A stretch of 64,000 nt of DNA from Rugamonas sp045984285 (GCF_045984285.3 NZ_JBJQIK030000002.1:496001-560000), one strand, 5' to 3'; counted from the first letter of the stretch, positions 1-10,353 are shown. Program-made: numbers and translations. Notes: generated by a model from the letters alone, not told the origin.

Positions 1-330
1 TTTTGCCTTGTCGGCCATGGATTCGGGAACTTTTGCGAAGGGGCCGGCAACGTCGGCGTCCGTGATCGTATATTGCGCAAGCGGCTGCTGGCCGTCGTCC
101 AGCGCATCCCAGGTGGGCTTGTCCATCTTGCCGGTGACAGGCAGGCCGCGCGCTTTCTGGAAGCCGCTGATGGCCTGCTGCATATTGCTGCCGTATTTGC
201 CGTCGATCTGTCCGGCCGAGAAATGGGCGCGTTCCAGCAGGATCTGGGCGCGCAGGTCAGGTGCGATATCGCCGGTTTGCGCCTGCGCCAGGGCGCTGGC
301 AGCCAGCATGGTAAGGAATAGTTTTTTCAT
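1..330 (-). CDS. Peptidoglycan-binding domain protein, C-terminus outside window
   Basis: The reading frame starts with ATG at 330 on the minus strand and runs off the left edge, so only the first 110 residues are seen. Residues 1-18 form a short signal peptide (lysines, hydrophobic core, Ala-Gln-Ala end), predicting export to the periplasm. Residues 25-75 resemble a PG_binding_1 domain: a helix starting around LLERAHF, then the G-x-I-D-G-K-Y-G turn, and F-Q-K-A-R-G-L-P-V-T-G-K at about 58-69. In proteobacteria this layout is usually followed by an L,D-transpeptidase (YkuD) catalytic domain that cross-links peptidoglycan or anchors lipoproteins. That domain is not visible here, so catalytic activity is only inferred. 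No partner gene can be assigned; the next gene rightward, rhlE, is on the same strand but separated by a terminator. Confidence 0.75.
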   Translation of the reverse strand, partial: MKKLFLTMLAASALAQAQTGDIAPDLRAQILLERAHFSAGQIDGKYGSNMQQAISGFQKARGLPVTGKMDKPTWDALDDGQQPLAQYTITDADVAGPFAKVPESMADKAK

Positions 331-393
331 CAGCCCAGTGTGACGCGCACTGCCGGGCCGCTCTGTACGCTAGCGCACTTCGTGCGCGCAATG

Positions 394-425
394 AAAAAAG
401 GCCGCCGGATCGCACCGGCGGCCTC
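394..425 (-). terminator. Rho-independent terminator of rhlE
   Basis: An 8-bp perfect stem (401-408 pairing with 415-422) with a 6-nt loop is followed on the minus strand by six T residues (complement of 394-399). It lies about 20 bp past the rhlE stop codon and separates that gene from the exported protein to the left. Confidence 0.85.
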
Positions 426-443
426 TTATTCAGGCATCAGCGA

Positions 444-1967
<1,524 letters not shown>

Positions 1968-2255
1968 TCGAATACTTTCGTAAAATTCATGCAAAAAAAC
2001 GCAGACAACGTCAACCAAACGAAATGGATCTACACACTGAGAATAGAAATTTCGGCACAAAAGCTTTGCGCCGGGACGGTGTCATGGTGCGACACCAAAG
2101 GCGGGGGGGCTTTTTTAAGCGCTGTCCCTGGGGACGCGCGAAGGCTAGCGAAGCTGCTTGTCTGTGTTTGTGGCTGCCTGTTGCAGCGCACAAGACGACA
2201 CTATACCGTACTTTCGGAATTCCTGCACAAATAAAGAATCAAGCGTGCGGGAGCG
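1968..2255. promoter_or_regulatory. Divergent spacer; probable long rhlE leader
   Basis: This stretch has no convincing gene. On the minus strand a TATAGT hexamer (complement of 2200-2205) could be the -10 of the rhlE promoter, giving a 5' leader of about 225 nt; its -35 is poor (TTGTGC at an unusual 19-bp spacing). The leader contains a run of A followed by seven C residues and several GC-rich segments able to fold. Short open frames inside it show no family resemblance. A long leader fits a helicase gene regulated after transcription, but no known riboswitch is recognised. Confidence 0.4.
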
Positions 2256-2290
2256 TTGACAAGTGTACCCGACGTGTATACGGTGTATAC
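2256..2290 (+). promoter_or_regulatory. tetR promoter with repeated GTGTATAC operator-like motif
   Basis: A consensus -35 TTGACA is at 2256-2261. A -10-like TATACG lies at 2277-2282 (15-bp spacer, short). The segment from 2274 to 2290 carries two direct copies of GTGTATA, the second ending directly at the ATG, and a related GTGTAC lies at 2263-2268. Repeats overlapping the promoter of a TetR gene are the expected place for its own operator. No Shine-Dalgarno sequence lies between the promoter and the ATG. Confidence 0.5.
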
Positions 2291-2872
2291 ATGACCAGTC
2301 AGAACACCCAGCAGAAGATCCTGGCCTCCGCGCGCGAGCTGTTTGAGCGCGAAGGGCCGGCTGCCGTCAGCATGCGCCGCGTAGCCGACGCGGTGGGCAT
2401 CACGCCGATGGCGATCTACCGCCATTTCCCGAATCGGGAAGCGCTGCTGAAGCGGATTTCGGACGACGCCTTCAACGAAGTGGCGCAAGTGTGGCTGGAA
2501 CGCTCGCGCCATCCGGACGTGCTGCAAGGCCTGCTGCAATCGATGGAGAACTATCTCGACTACGCATTGCAACATCCGCACCTGTTCGACTATGCCTATT
2601 CCGTCTCGCGTGACGACGCGCGCCGCTTTCCCGAGGATTTCCGCGCCCGGCTGTCGCCGACCTTCAATGTCGTGGCGGACCTGCTGGCCGAGGGCATGCG
2701 GCGCGGCCTGCTGCGCAAGGCCGACCCCTGGGATATCGCCATGACACTCTGGGGACAGGCCCACGGCCTGATTTCCCTTTTCCGTGCCGGCCGTTTCAGC
2801 TACAGCGAAGCACAGTTCCGGGCCTTTTATCTTCAATCCTTGGGAGTTCTGTTCGATGGCATCAAACAGTAA
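2291..2872 (+). CDS. TetR/AcrR family transcriptional regulator
   Basis: A 193-residue one-component repressor. Residues 7-52 form the TetR DNA-binding domain: Q-Q-K-I-L-A-S-A-R-E-L-F, then G-P-A-A-V-S-M-R-R-V-A, and the recognition helix region G-I-T-P-M-A-I-Y-R-H-F-P. The remainder is a helical ligand-binding domain of the WHG type (W-G-Q-A-H-G-L near 157-163). The ATG at 2291 was chosen because the conserved domain begins a few residues later; there is no ribosome-binding site before it. The 3' end overlaps the next gene by 17 bp, so the two are almost certainly co-transcribed, and the regulator probably controls the amidohydrolase. The inducer is unknown. Confidence 0.9.
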   Translation: MTSQNTQQKILASARELFEREGPAAVSMRRVADAVGITPMAIYRHFPNREALLKRISDDAFNEVAQVWLERSRHPDVLQGLLQSMENYLDYALQHPHLFDYAYSVSRDDARRFPEDFRARLSPTFNVVADLLAEGMRRGLLRKADPWDIAMTLWGQAHGLISLFRAGRFSYSEAQFRAFYLQSLGVLFDGIKQ

Positions 2873-4121
2873 GCGGCTTGCCGCAATAGCGTTCGCGCTG
2901 GCGAGCCTGGGCGCCTGCACCACCGTCCCGCGATCCGCCGGTGCGGACCGATGGCTGCTCACGGGCACGCAGCTCTACGTGGCGCCGGACCAACCGCCGC
3001 TCGCCAACGCATGGCTGGTTGTGAACGGCGGGAAGATCGAGGCGGTGGGCACTGCCGCACCGCCCGCGGGCATCCGCAACGAGGCTGCCTGCACGGGCGG
3101 TGTGATCGCCGCGGGGTTCCAGAACAGCCATGTGCACTTCGTCGATGACAAATTTGGCGGCGCCGCTACCCGCGCCGCCGGGGAGCTGGAACAGGGGCTG
3201 ACGCAGATGCTGACGCGCTTCGGCTACACGACCGTGGTGGATACCGGCTCGATGCTGGCCGATACCGCCGCGCTGAGGCAGCGCATCGCCAGCGGCGACG
3301 TGCGCGGGCCGCGCATTCTCACGGCAGGTTCGCCGCTCTATCCGCACCAGGGAATTCCGGTCTACCTGAAGGACTTGCCGCCGGAGATTTTGCGGCAGCT
3401 GGCCCAGCCGGCAACGGCCGAAGCAGCGGTGGCCCACATCCGCGCCAACATCGCCGCCGGCGCTGATGGCACCAAGCTGTTTGTCGCATCCCCGATGGGG
3501 CGGGGCGAAATCCGGCGCATGGACCCGCAGATCGCCCGCGCGTCGGCGGAAGAGACGCACCGGCTGGGCGGACTTGTGATGGTGCACCCCACCGACCCGG
3601 AAGGCATTCGCGCGGCAGTGGCGGCCGGCGCCGACATTATCGTGCATACGACTATCGACCCGCCCGGTTCGGCCTGGAGTCCGCAACTGGTCTCGGAGAT
3701 GGTCGCGCGCAAGGTGTCCGTGGTGCCTACATTGCAGTTGTGGCGCTACGAACTGGATAAGGCGCGCGTTCCCGGCGAGGTGCGGGAAAGAATTGTCGCC
3801 CTGGCTGAGCGGCAGCTCAAAGCCTTTGCCGACGCCGGCGGCCAGGTGCTGTTCGGCACCGACGTGGGCTATATGACGGAGTTCGACCCGGCCAGCGAAT
3901 ATACCCTGATGGCGCGGGCCGGCCTGACGCCGATGCAGATCCTTGCGTCGTTGACCACCGCGCCTGCCGCGCGCTGGCGCCAGGAAGCGCTGCGCGGGCG
4001 ACTCCAGCCCGGCATGGCGGCGGACCTCGTGGTCCTGAACGGCGATCCGGCCGTGGACGTCAAGCGTTTCGGCGACGTGAAATGCACCATTGCATCCGGG
4101 CGCCTTATCTTCCAGCAGTAG
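2856..4121 (+). CDS. Amidohydrolase-family lipoprotein
   Basis: A 421-residue metal-dependent hydrolase of the imidazolonepropionase/prolidase-like amidohydrolase group. The N-terminus is a lipoprotein signal ending in L-G-A-C with the lipid-carrying Cys at 21, so it should be anchored in the envelope. The metal-binding H-V-H is at 92-94; further TIM-barrel signatures are D-G-T-K-L-F (possible bridging lysine), V-M-V-H-P-T-D, I-V-H-T and the late F-G-T-D. The C-terminal M-A-A-D-L-V-V-L-N-G-D-P is the typical composite beta-sandwich return. The start at 2856 follows a GGGAG at 2842-2846 and gives the lipobox. It overlaps the TetR gene by 17 bp, suggesting translational coupling. Substrate unknown; carboxypeptidase- or dipeptidase-like activity is possible but not shown. 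Confidence 0.85.
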   Translation: MASNSKRLAAIAFALASLGACTTVPRSAGADRWLLTGTQLYVAPDQPPLANAWLVVNGGKIEAVGTAAPPAGIRNEAACTGGVIAAGFQNSHVHFVDDKFGGAATRAAGELEQGLTQMLTRFGYTTVVDTGSMLADTAALRQRIASGDVRGPRILTAGSPLYPHQGIPVYLKDLPPEILRQLAQPATAEAAVAHIRANIAAGADGTKLFVASPMGRGEIRRMDPQIARASAEETHRLGGLVMVHPTDPEGIRAAVAAGADIIVHTTIDPPGSAWSPQLVSEMVARKVSVVPTLQLWRYELDKARVPGEVRERIVALAERQLKAFADAGGQVLFGTDVGYMTEFDPASEYTLMARAGLTPMQILASLTTAPAARWRQEALRGRLQPGMAADLVVLNGDPAVDVKRFGDVKCTIASGRLIFQQ

Positions 4122-4146
4122 GCCGTCCCGAGGCATAATACGTTTC

Positions 4147-5421
4147 ATGAAAGATAAACAAGAGACCGCGGGCCAATTGCCTGCCGCCCTGCGCAGCTTC
4201 GACCAGCACGTAGCGCGGGTAAGCTGGCGGGCCTGGGCCAACCTGCTCGGGCTGGGGCTCGTGATCGCCGTGGTGATCGTGTGGAGCATCTTCGGCGATA
4301 TTCCCACGCGGGTGGCGGGCAGCTGCATCATCATGCATCCGCGCGGCGTGAGCGACGTTACGGCCGACATGGAAGGCCGCGTGACGGCGCTGCTGGTGCA
4401 GCCGGGCGAACGGCTGGCGGCGGGGCAGGAAGTGGCCGTGGTGGCCACGCCCGAGCTGTTCGACCGCATCCAGCAGGCGCGCAACCGCCTCTCCGACCTC
4501 GATGCCATGGCCAGGCTGACGCATGGCGAAATGCAGCGCAGCGGCCAGCTGAGCGCCGAGAGCCTGGCCGAGCAGCGCAGTACCCTGGCGCTGCGTGCCG
4601 AATCCGACCGCAAGCGCATCCGCCTGCTGGAGCAGCAGATGGAGCTGGACCAGCGCCTGCGCTCCGAAGGACTGATCACCAAACGCGCCGCCGCGCAAAC
4701 GCCGCTGGACCTGGCCGACGCCCGCGCCTCGCTGGCCGACACGGAACGCAAGCTGAAGGAAGTGGACAAGCGGGCCACCGATTTCGCGCGCAGCAGCGGC
4801 GGCAACCTGGCCCGCATCGACCAGCAGCGCGCCGAAGCGCAGCGCGAGCTGGCGGCGCTGGAAGCGCAGGGGGAGTCCGTGACCCGCCTGCGCAGTCCGG
4901 TCGCCGGCCGCGTGGTGGAGGTGAAAACGGCGCTGAACGGCGCGGTGAAGCGCGACACCCCGGTGCTGAGCGTGGAACCGGTCGACAGCGAAGCAGGGCA
5001 GCTGGAGGCGGTGATGTTCGTGTCGGCGGCAGACGGCAAGAAGATTTCGGTTGAAGACAAGGTGGAGCTGCTGCCGACGCACGCGCGGCGCGAGGAGCAC
5101 GGCGTGCTGCGGGCGCAGGTGCTGTCGACCTCGGCCTATCCGTCCACCCCGCAGGGGCTGCTGAATACGATTACCAATCCGGAACTGATGCGCGAGCTGG
5201 CGCACGGCACCGCGACCTATGAAGTGCGCATTGGGCTGCGGCGCAGCGCCGAAGCGCAGGCCGGGGCGCGCAATCCTTACCTGTGGTCGGCGGCAGCGGG
5301 CAGCAATGTTCCCGTGTCCAGCGGGGCGATGTGCCAGGGCGAGATCCTGGTGCACCACGAGCGGCCGATCAGCCTTGTGCTGCCGATTTTCCGCAGCACG
5401 GTGAGCGGCAAGAACAGCTGA
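4147..5421 (+). CDS. NHLM-type HlyD family secretion adaptor (copy 1)
   Basis: A 424-residue periplasmic adaptor linking an inner-membrane ABC exporter to an outer-membrane channel. One transmembrane helix spans about 30-49. A lipoyl-like half follows (V-E-G-R-V-type segment M-E-G-R-V-T-A-L-L), then a long Gln/Arg/Leu/Ala-rich coiled coil at about 105-260, then the second lipoyl half (R-S-P-V-A-G-R-V-V-E-V) and a beta-barrel. The C-terminus ends with the S-G-A-M-C-x-G-E-I segment shared with the adaptor at 12524-13771, so the two are paralogs of the HlyD group found in NHLM (nitrile hydratase leader microcin) export systems. It lies on the opposite strand from the rest of the export genes and converges on the TolC-like gene. 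ATG 4147 gives the compact family N-terminus. Confidence 0.85.
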   Translation: MKDKQETAGQLPAALRSFDQHVARVSWRAWANLLGLGLVIAVVIVWSIFGDIPTRVAGSCIIMHPRGVSDVTADMEGRVTALLVQPGERLAAGQEVAVVATPELFDRIQQARNRLSDLDAMARLTHGEMQRSGQLSAESLAEQRSTLALRAESDRKRIRLLEQQMELDQRLRSEGLITKRAAAQTPLDLADARASLADTERKLKEVDKRATDFARSSGGNLARIDQQRAEAQRELAALEAQGESVTRLRSPVAGRVVEVKTALNGAVKRDTPVLSVEPVDSEAGQLEAVMFVSAADGKKISVEDKVELLPTHARREEHGVLRAQVLSTSAYPSTPQGLLNTITNPELMRELAHGTATYEVRIGLRRSAEAQAGARNPYLWSAAAGSNVPVSSGAMCQGEILVHHERPISLVLPIFRSTVSGKNS

Positions 5422-5427
5422 CCGTCA

Positions 5428-5445
5428 CCCCCGCGCAGGCGGGGG
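5428..5445. terminator. Hairpin between convergent genes
   Basis: A 7-bp perfect GC stem (5428-5434 with 5439-5445) sits 7 bp after the HlyD stop and about 40 bp from the end of the convergent TolC-like gene. It has no T run, so it is at most a weak or factor-dependent terminator; it also resembles short GC-rich repeats scattered in betaproteobacterial genomes. Confidence 0.4.
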
Positions 5446-5486
5446 GGCAGGAGTTTAGCGCCTGTTCGCTTGCGCAGGGGCGACGG

Positions 5487-6989
5487 CTACGGCAGCAAGT
5501 CTTCGAGCGCGACCGACAGTGTGCCGTCCGGCGCGGTGCGCAGGAGGCGTCCCGTTTCGTACAGGATCTGCGCACGCGCCGTGGCGTAGCCCTGCTGGAA
5601 CTGCAGGCGCGCCAGCAGCGCATTGTTCAAGCGGTCCTCAACATTCAGCACATCGATCAGCGTGGCGCTGCCCAGCTGGCGCCGCGTGGCCGTATCCCGC
5701 AATGCGGCCTGGTAGCGTTCGATGGTCAGCTCCGACGCGCGCAACTGGGCGGCGTAGGCGCCGTAAGCCTGGTAGGCCGACTCCATGCTGGCCGTGATCG
5801 ACTGTTCCAGCGTGACGCGGCGCAGGCGCGCGCTGTCGGCATTGGCCGCGGCGACTTGCAGGGCGCCGCTGTTGGCCGAATTCTGCACCGGGAACTGGAA
5901 GGACAGCTTGGCCGCCACACCGGGGCCGCTATGGCGCGAGGTCGGGTCGAAGGCCGCAGCCGCCGTGCGCGCGCCTTCACGCAGGCCTGCGTAATAGGCG
6001 GAAAGGTCCAGGTCCAGCGTGGGCTTGTCGCTGTTGCGCACCGTTTGCAGCCGTGTGGACATCGCGTCTTCACGCAGCTTGAGGGCGGCGAGATCGGCGC
6101 GGCGCTGCAGGGCCTGGGCGCCCAGCGCGGCCAGCGTGTCGCTGCCCGCGTGCTCCGGCAGGCGCTCGCCCGGCGCGGCGAGCGTTGCGGTTTCGCCCGC
6201 GTCCATGCCGTACAGGCGGGCCAGCAGGAAGCGGCCGTCGCGGGCGCGCTGCTCGGCGCCGATGCGCGAGGCTTCACGTTCCGTGACGGCGGCGGTCAGC
6301 AGGTTCAGGTCCGCCGGCGGCAGCTCGTCGGCCTCCACCAGCTTCTCGGTTTCGCGCCGCAGCTGGCGCGTGCGCGCCTCGGCGGCCATGGCCACCCTGG
6401 CGGCGGCTTCCCGCGCGGTCCAGTCCCAGTAGGCCTGCACCACGGCGAGCACGGTGCGCGCCACGGCCTGCTCGGTTTCCCGCTGCGCGGCGCCGGCATC
6501 CAGCACCGCGGCATCGCGCGCAGCCGCAGCGTCCTTGCCGGGGTTCTTCTGCAGCGGCACGCGCAAAGTGAAGGTGAGGCGGTCGCTGGTCTGGCTGGGG
6601 ATGTTCTGCGCACCCTGCACATTGTCGCTGGCGCGGGTGAGGGCGTATTGGCCGCTCAGCTGCAGGCCTGATTCCAGCTGGCGCGAAGCGCCGATGGCCG
6701 CCGTACCACCATTGATCATCTGGTCCGGGCCGAGGCTCAGGTAGCGCGCGCGTTCGTCGGCGCGCAGCGGCCGCTCGTCGCGTGTGCCGCCCACGGAGGC
6801 AGTCTGGATCAGGTCGAAGGGCGCATTGCTGCTGCGCGCCACGCCTTCGCTGGCGCTCTGCGCATAGCGCTGCAGCGTGATGTCCGGGCTGCGCGCCAAT
6901 GCGAGGCCGATGGCATCGCGCAGCAACATGGTCTGCGCATGCAGGACGGGCGTGGCCGCGCACAGCAGCAGGACTGCAATCCGCCTCAT
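5487..6989 (-). CDS. TolC-family outer-membrane efflux channel protein
   Basis: A 500-residue outer-membrane channel of the TolC/OEP family, the exit duct of a tripartite exporter. Residues 1-18 are a signal peptide ending A-H-A. The two OEP repeats are seen as long helical stretches rich in Ala, Gln, Arg and Glu (about 130-240 and 335-460), each with the family pattern of a conserved helix followed by a strand; the second ends with G-S-A-T-L-I-D-V-L-N-V-E-D-R-L, a classical TolC signature. It is the last gene of the minus-strand export operon, beginning 3 bp after the cyclic-nucleotide-binding gene, so it is most likely dedicated to this exporter. The length is normal for the family. Confidence 0.9.
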   Translation of the reverse strand: MRRIAVLLLCAATPVLHAQTMLLRDAIGLALARSPDITLQRYAQSASEGVARSSNAPFDLIQTASVGGTRDERPLRADERARYLSLGPDQMINGGTAAIGASRQLESGLQLSGQYALTRASDNVQGAQNIPSQTSDRLTFTLRVPLQKNPGKDAAAARDAAVLDAGAAQRETEQAVARTVLAVVQAYWDWTAREAAARVAMAAEARTRQLRRETEKLVEADELPPADLNLLTAAVTEREASRIGAEQRARDGRFLLARLYGMDAGETATLAAPGERLPEHAGSDTLAALGAQALQRRADLAALKLREDAMSTRLQTVRNSDKPTLDLDLSAYYAGLREGARTAAAAFDPTSRHSGPGVAAKLSFQFPVQNSANSGALQVAAANADSARLRRVTLEQSITASMESAYQAYGAYAAQLRASELTIERYQAALRDTATRRQLGSATLIDVLNVEDRLNNALLARLQFQQGYATARAQILYETGRLLRTAPDGTLSVALEDLLP

Positions 6990-6992
6990 CCC

Positions 6993-7523
6993 CTAGCTCG
7001 CCATCCGCTTCAGCATGCGGTCGAAGCGGGCGCCCGCGAGATGGATCTTGTCCACCAGCTCCTCGTTGATCTCGCTCATCTGCGGCGCATTCGGATCGGG
7101 GGCGCCGCCACCGTATCCGAAACGGCGCGTGGTGTGGCGGATGCGGTCCGACATGAAGACCGACAGGGCGCGGTAGAAGCGCGCCGCGAACGGCGCATCG
7201 TGCGCCAGCTTCTCGCGCAGTACGTCGTGGGGCAGGCGCAGCGCAACGGCGCCCTCGCCGGCGCGCACGATGGCCGTAGTGCGGGCAGGATCGACCAGCG
7301 ACATTTCGCCGATGATCTCGCCGCTGCCCAGCTGCACGATCAGGTCGCCCTTACCGGTCAGCACATCGAAGCTGCCGTCGATCACGAAGTAGACGCTGTC
7401 CACCCGGCTGTCGAAGGGAATCAGCTCGGTGCCTGCCGGATAGGCGCGGCGCTCGCCGTGGCTGGCGATCCAGTCCACGTCTTCGTCCCACAACTCGCTG
7501 AGGATGAATAAAACCTTACGCAT
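6993..7523 (-). CDS. Cyclic-nucleotide-binding domain protein of the export operon
   Basis: A 176-residue protein consisting of a single CRP-like cyclic-nucleotide-binding domain (about 15-115) plus a helical tail; no helix-turn-helix is visible. The phosphate-binding cassette reads G-E-I-I-G-E-M-S-L-V-D-P-A-R-T-T-A (68-84), keeping the ribose-contacting Glu at 73 and the phosphate-contacting Arg at 81, so cNMP binding is plausible. It lies between the second ABC transporter gene and the TolC-like gene with 4-bp and 3-bp gaps, so it is part of the export operon. The large neighbouring ABC protein also has a cupin-like N-terminal region, hinting at ligand control of transport. Its actual ligand is unknown. 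Confidence 0.85.
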   Translation of the reverse strand: MRKVLFILSELWDEDVDWIASHGERRAYPAGTELIPFDSRVDSVYFVIDGSFDVLTGKGDLIVQLGSGEIIGEMSLVDPARTTAIVRAGEGAVALRLPHDVLREKLAHDAPFAARFYRALSVFMSDRIRHTTRRFGYGGGAPDPNAPQMSEINEELVDKIHLAGARFDRMLKRMAS

Positions 7524-7527
7524 TACC

Positions 7528-10353
7528 TTACTCCTGCTCGCGCGCCATGGCGTGGAAGATGCCTCCCAGCGCCATCAGCTCGCCGTAATTTCCCTGTTCG
7601 GCCACGCGGCCGTTTTCCAGGACCAGAATTTTGTCGGCGCCCGCCAGCGTGGAGAGGCGGTGCGCGATCACGATGCGCGTGACGCGCAGGCGCGACAGGT
7701 TAGCCATCACGCGCGCCTGCGACGGGCCGTCCAGCATGCTGGTGGCTTCGTCCATGAACAGCACGGCCGGCTTGCGCACCAGCGCGCGGGCGATCAGGAT
7801 GCGCTGGCGCTGGCCGGCGGACAGCGTGCTCGGACCGTCGCCGATCACCGTGTACATGCCCATCGGCAGGGCACGGATGTCTTCCGCCACCGCCGCGCCC
7901 TCGGCCGCCGCCCAGGCCTGTTCCAGCGACGCGCCGCTGTCGCCCACGATATTGCTGAGGATATCGCCCGCCAGCAGGCGCGTATCCTGCAGCACCACGC
8001 CGAACTGGCGCCGCAGCTGGCGCAGCTGCATTTCGGCCAGCTCCTTGTCGTCGTACAGGATGGAGCCGCCGCCCGGTTTCTCGAATCCGAGCAGGAGCCG
8101 CATCAGCGTGGACTTGCCGGAACCGGAGGAGCCGACAATGGCGATGAAGTCGCCAGGCCGCGCCGTCAGGCTCACCTCATGCAGCACGGGCGGTCCCTTG
8201 AAATAGGCGAAACTGAGCTTGTTCACTTCCAGGTGGCCGGTCAGCGTGCCGGGACGGGTCTTGCCTTGCTCCGCCTCCGGCACCGTGTCCAGTATCGGCC
8301 GCGCCTTCACGTAGGCGCCCGAGACCGCGACGATGTCGATCAGTGTTTCGCACAGCACCAGCACGCCGTGGAACACGCCGCCGAAAGCGGCGAAGAAGCC
8401 GACAAACTCGCCGGCCGACAGGTGGTCGCGGCTGCCCGAAATCATCCAGCCTGCCGCTGCGAACAGGAACAGCACGGCCATGTGGTCGAGGCCACGGAAG
8501 AACACGCGCTCCGCCACGCGCAGCGAGCCCTGGCCCACATTCGGCACCTCGCCCAGCGCGTGGTCGCGCGTCCACTGCGCGAAGGCGCGGCTTTCGGCGC
8601 CCGCGACGCGCAGCTTGCCGACGCCCTGGATCAGCTGCAGCACCAGCGTGGAAAGCTTGCGTGGCGGGTCCGGCGCCTCGATGGCGATGCGCACCGAGCG
8701 GCGGCGGAACCAGGTCACGGCTGCCGCCGCGAGCGCCACGAGGCCCAGCGCCAGCAGCGACAGCGTGGCGCTGAACCAGAACAGCACCAGGAAGTTCAGT
8801 GCCGAGAAGGCGCCCGCAAAGATATTCGCCACCGTGCGCGCGGACAGGATGCGGATGATCTTCTGGCAGGCACGCACCCGCGATTCCAGGTTGGCGACCG
8901 AGTAGCGCCGGTGGAAGCTGGCCGGCATGCGCAGCAGGCGGTCCCATACCGCGGCCTGGATCGCCATGTCCATCTTGTCCTGGATGCGCAGCACCATCAG
9001 CGAACGCACCAGCGAGAACAGGGCGATGGTCATCGTCACGCACAGCAGGCCGAGGCCCATCTGCAGCAGCAGGCGTGGCTGGGCCGACGGAATGATGGTG
9101 TCCATCACGCGTGCGCTGGCCAGCGGCACCACCAGGCCCAATGCGCCGACAACGCCCGCCAGCGCCACCACGGAGGCCATCTCCTTGCCGTAGCCGCGCA
9201 GGCCGAAGCGCAGCAGGTCGATTTCGGTCAGCGATTTATTCGGCAGCGGGCGGTAGAACACGTAGGCGTATGGTTTGATGCGCGCGGCGCTGGCCGCGCT
9301 GACATCCTCCTGCTCGCCGTTCGCATGAATGGCCACGTAACCGCGCTTCCAGCGCTGCGGCAGCAGGGCCACCGGCTGGTCGCCGTCTGCAGTGAAGGCC
9401 AGCAGCGGGCCGCTGTCGGCCTGCCACCAGCGGTCGCCGAGCAGCACCTGGCGCGAGCGCAGGCCGTTCAGTTCCGACAGTTCGGCTGCGGTTTCCGCAT
9501 TGCCCCGGCCCGCGCGCGCATTCTTCTTGAATTCAACACCGAGCGCGGCGCCGAGGTGCGCGGCCACCGCCAGCAGCGGCGGCGGTGCGGCGGTTTCCGG
9601 CTCGATCCAGCTTGCATCGCCTTCCACCAGGCCTGCAAGGTCGCTGATGCCGCGGTCCACATCTTCCTGCTCGCGTTCGCGTGCATCGCCCAGCCGCTGC
9701 TCCTCCAGCGCCTGCTCCTGCAGGCAGCGGTCCCACGCTGTGTGGAAGGACAGGTGCCACAGTTTTTCGAGGCAGGCCAGGCGCACTTCCGGTTCCGCTT
9801 CGCCGAAACGGAAGACCTGCAGCGTCACGTCGTCCCGCACGCGGAACACGATCTCGCGCGGAGCGGCCAGTACGTCGCCGGGAACAAGCAGCTGGCCGTG
9901 GTCCAGCCCTTCCACCTGCAGCGAACCCTCGATCACGCGCAGCAGCACCAGGGCGCCGCTGGCAATGCGCTGCCCGGCCAGCGCGGTGAACACGCCACGC
10001 TCGATCTGCGCATCCACCTGCTGGCCGCCCGGGGGCACGGGCCAGCACACTGCCACGGCGGCGGCGCTGTTCAGCCATGCATCCAGCGGCACATCATGCA
10101 GCTCGGCCACGCTGGTCTTCGCATCGATGGAAGGGAAGGCAACCGGCTCATGCGCCAGCGTGCCGATCATCACGCTCGGCAGCGGCGGAACGACTGCCGG
10201 TGCGGCTACTTCGCCCAGCGGCAGCAGGCCGCGCGCCGTACCCTGCGGCAGATGCAGGAAGAGACTGAGGCTGCCGCTGTCCAGCATGCGCAGGCCGTCC
10301 AGCGCGGCGGCGGCGCGGGGCAGGGAGCGCTGGGCGACAGGATCGCGCTTCAT
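7528..10353 (-). CDS. NHLM-type bacteriocin/RiPP exporter ABC transporter, permease/ATPase (no peptidase)
   Basis: A 941-residue half-transporter. The first roughly 370 residues lie before the membrane domain; part of them (G-S-L-Q-V-E-G, G-D-V-L-A-A-P, V-T-L-Q-V-F-R-F) looks like a cupin or cyclic-nucleotide-binding fold without a clear phosphate cassette. A six-helix ABC exporter membrane domain follows, then the ATPase with Walker A G-S-S-G-S-G-K-S-T from about 741, signature L-S-A-G-Q-R-Q-R and Walker B V-L-F-M-D-E-A. The size and layout match the second ABC protein of NHLM cassettes, which lacks the C39 peptidase and works beside the peptidase-bearing one. Its start codon overlaps the stop of that upstream gene (ATGA), indicating coupled translation and probably a heterodimer. 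Confidence 0.88.
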   Translation of the reverse strand: MKRDPVAQRSLPRAAAALDGLRMLDSGSLSLFLHLPQGTARGLLPLGEVAAPAVVPPLPSVMIGTLAHEPVAFPSIDAKTSVAELHDVPLDAWLNSAAAVAVCWPVPPGGQQVDAQIERGVFTALAGQRIASGALVLLRVIEGSLQVEGLDHGQLLVPGDVLAAPREIVFRVRDDVTLQVFRFGEAEPEVRLACLEKLWHLSFHTAWDRCLQEQALEEQRLGDAREREQEDVDRGISDLAGLVEGDASWIEPETAAPPPLLAVAAHLGAALGVEFKKNARAGRGNAETAAELSELNGLRSRQVLLGDRWWQADSGPLLAFTADGDQPVALLPQRWKRGYVAIHANGEQEDVSAASAARIKPYAYVFYRPLPNKSLTEIDLLRFGLRGYGKEMASVVALAGVVGALGLVVPLASARVMDTIIPSAQPRLLLQMGLGLLCVTMTIALFSLVRSLMVLRIQDKMDMAIQAAVWDRLLRMPASFHRRYSVANLESRVRACQKIIRILSARTVANIFAGAFSALNFLVLFWFSATLSLLALGLVALAAAAVTWFRRRSVRIAIEAPDPPRKLSTLVLQLIQGVGKLRVAGAESRAFAQWTRDHALGEVPNVGQGSLRVAERVFFRGLDHMAVLFLFAAAGWMISGSRDHLSAGEFVGFFAAFGGVFHGVLVLCETLIDIVAVSGAYVKARPILDTVPEAEQGKTRPGTLTGHLEVNKLSFAYFKGPPVLHEVSLTARPGDFIAIVGSSGSGKSTLMRLLLGFEKPGGGSILYDDKELAEMQLRQLRRQFGVVLQDTRLLAGDILSNIVGDSGASLEQAWAAAEGAAVAEDIRALPMGMYTVIGDGPSTLSAGQRQRILIARALVRKPAVLFMDEATSMLDGPSQARVMANLSRLRVTRIVIAHRLSTLAGADKILVLENGRVAEQGNYGELMALGGIFHAMAREQE

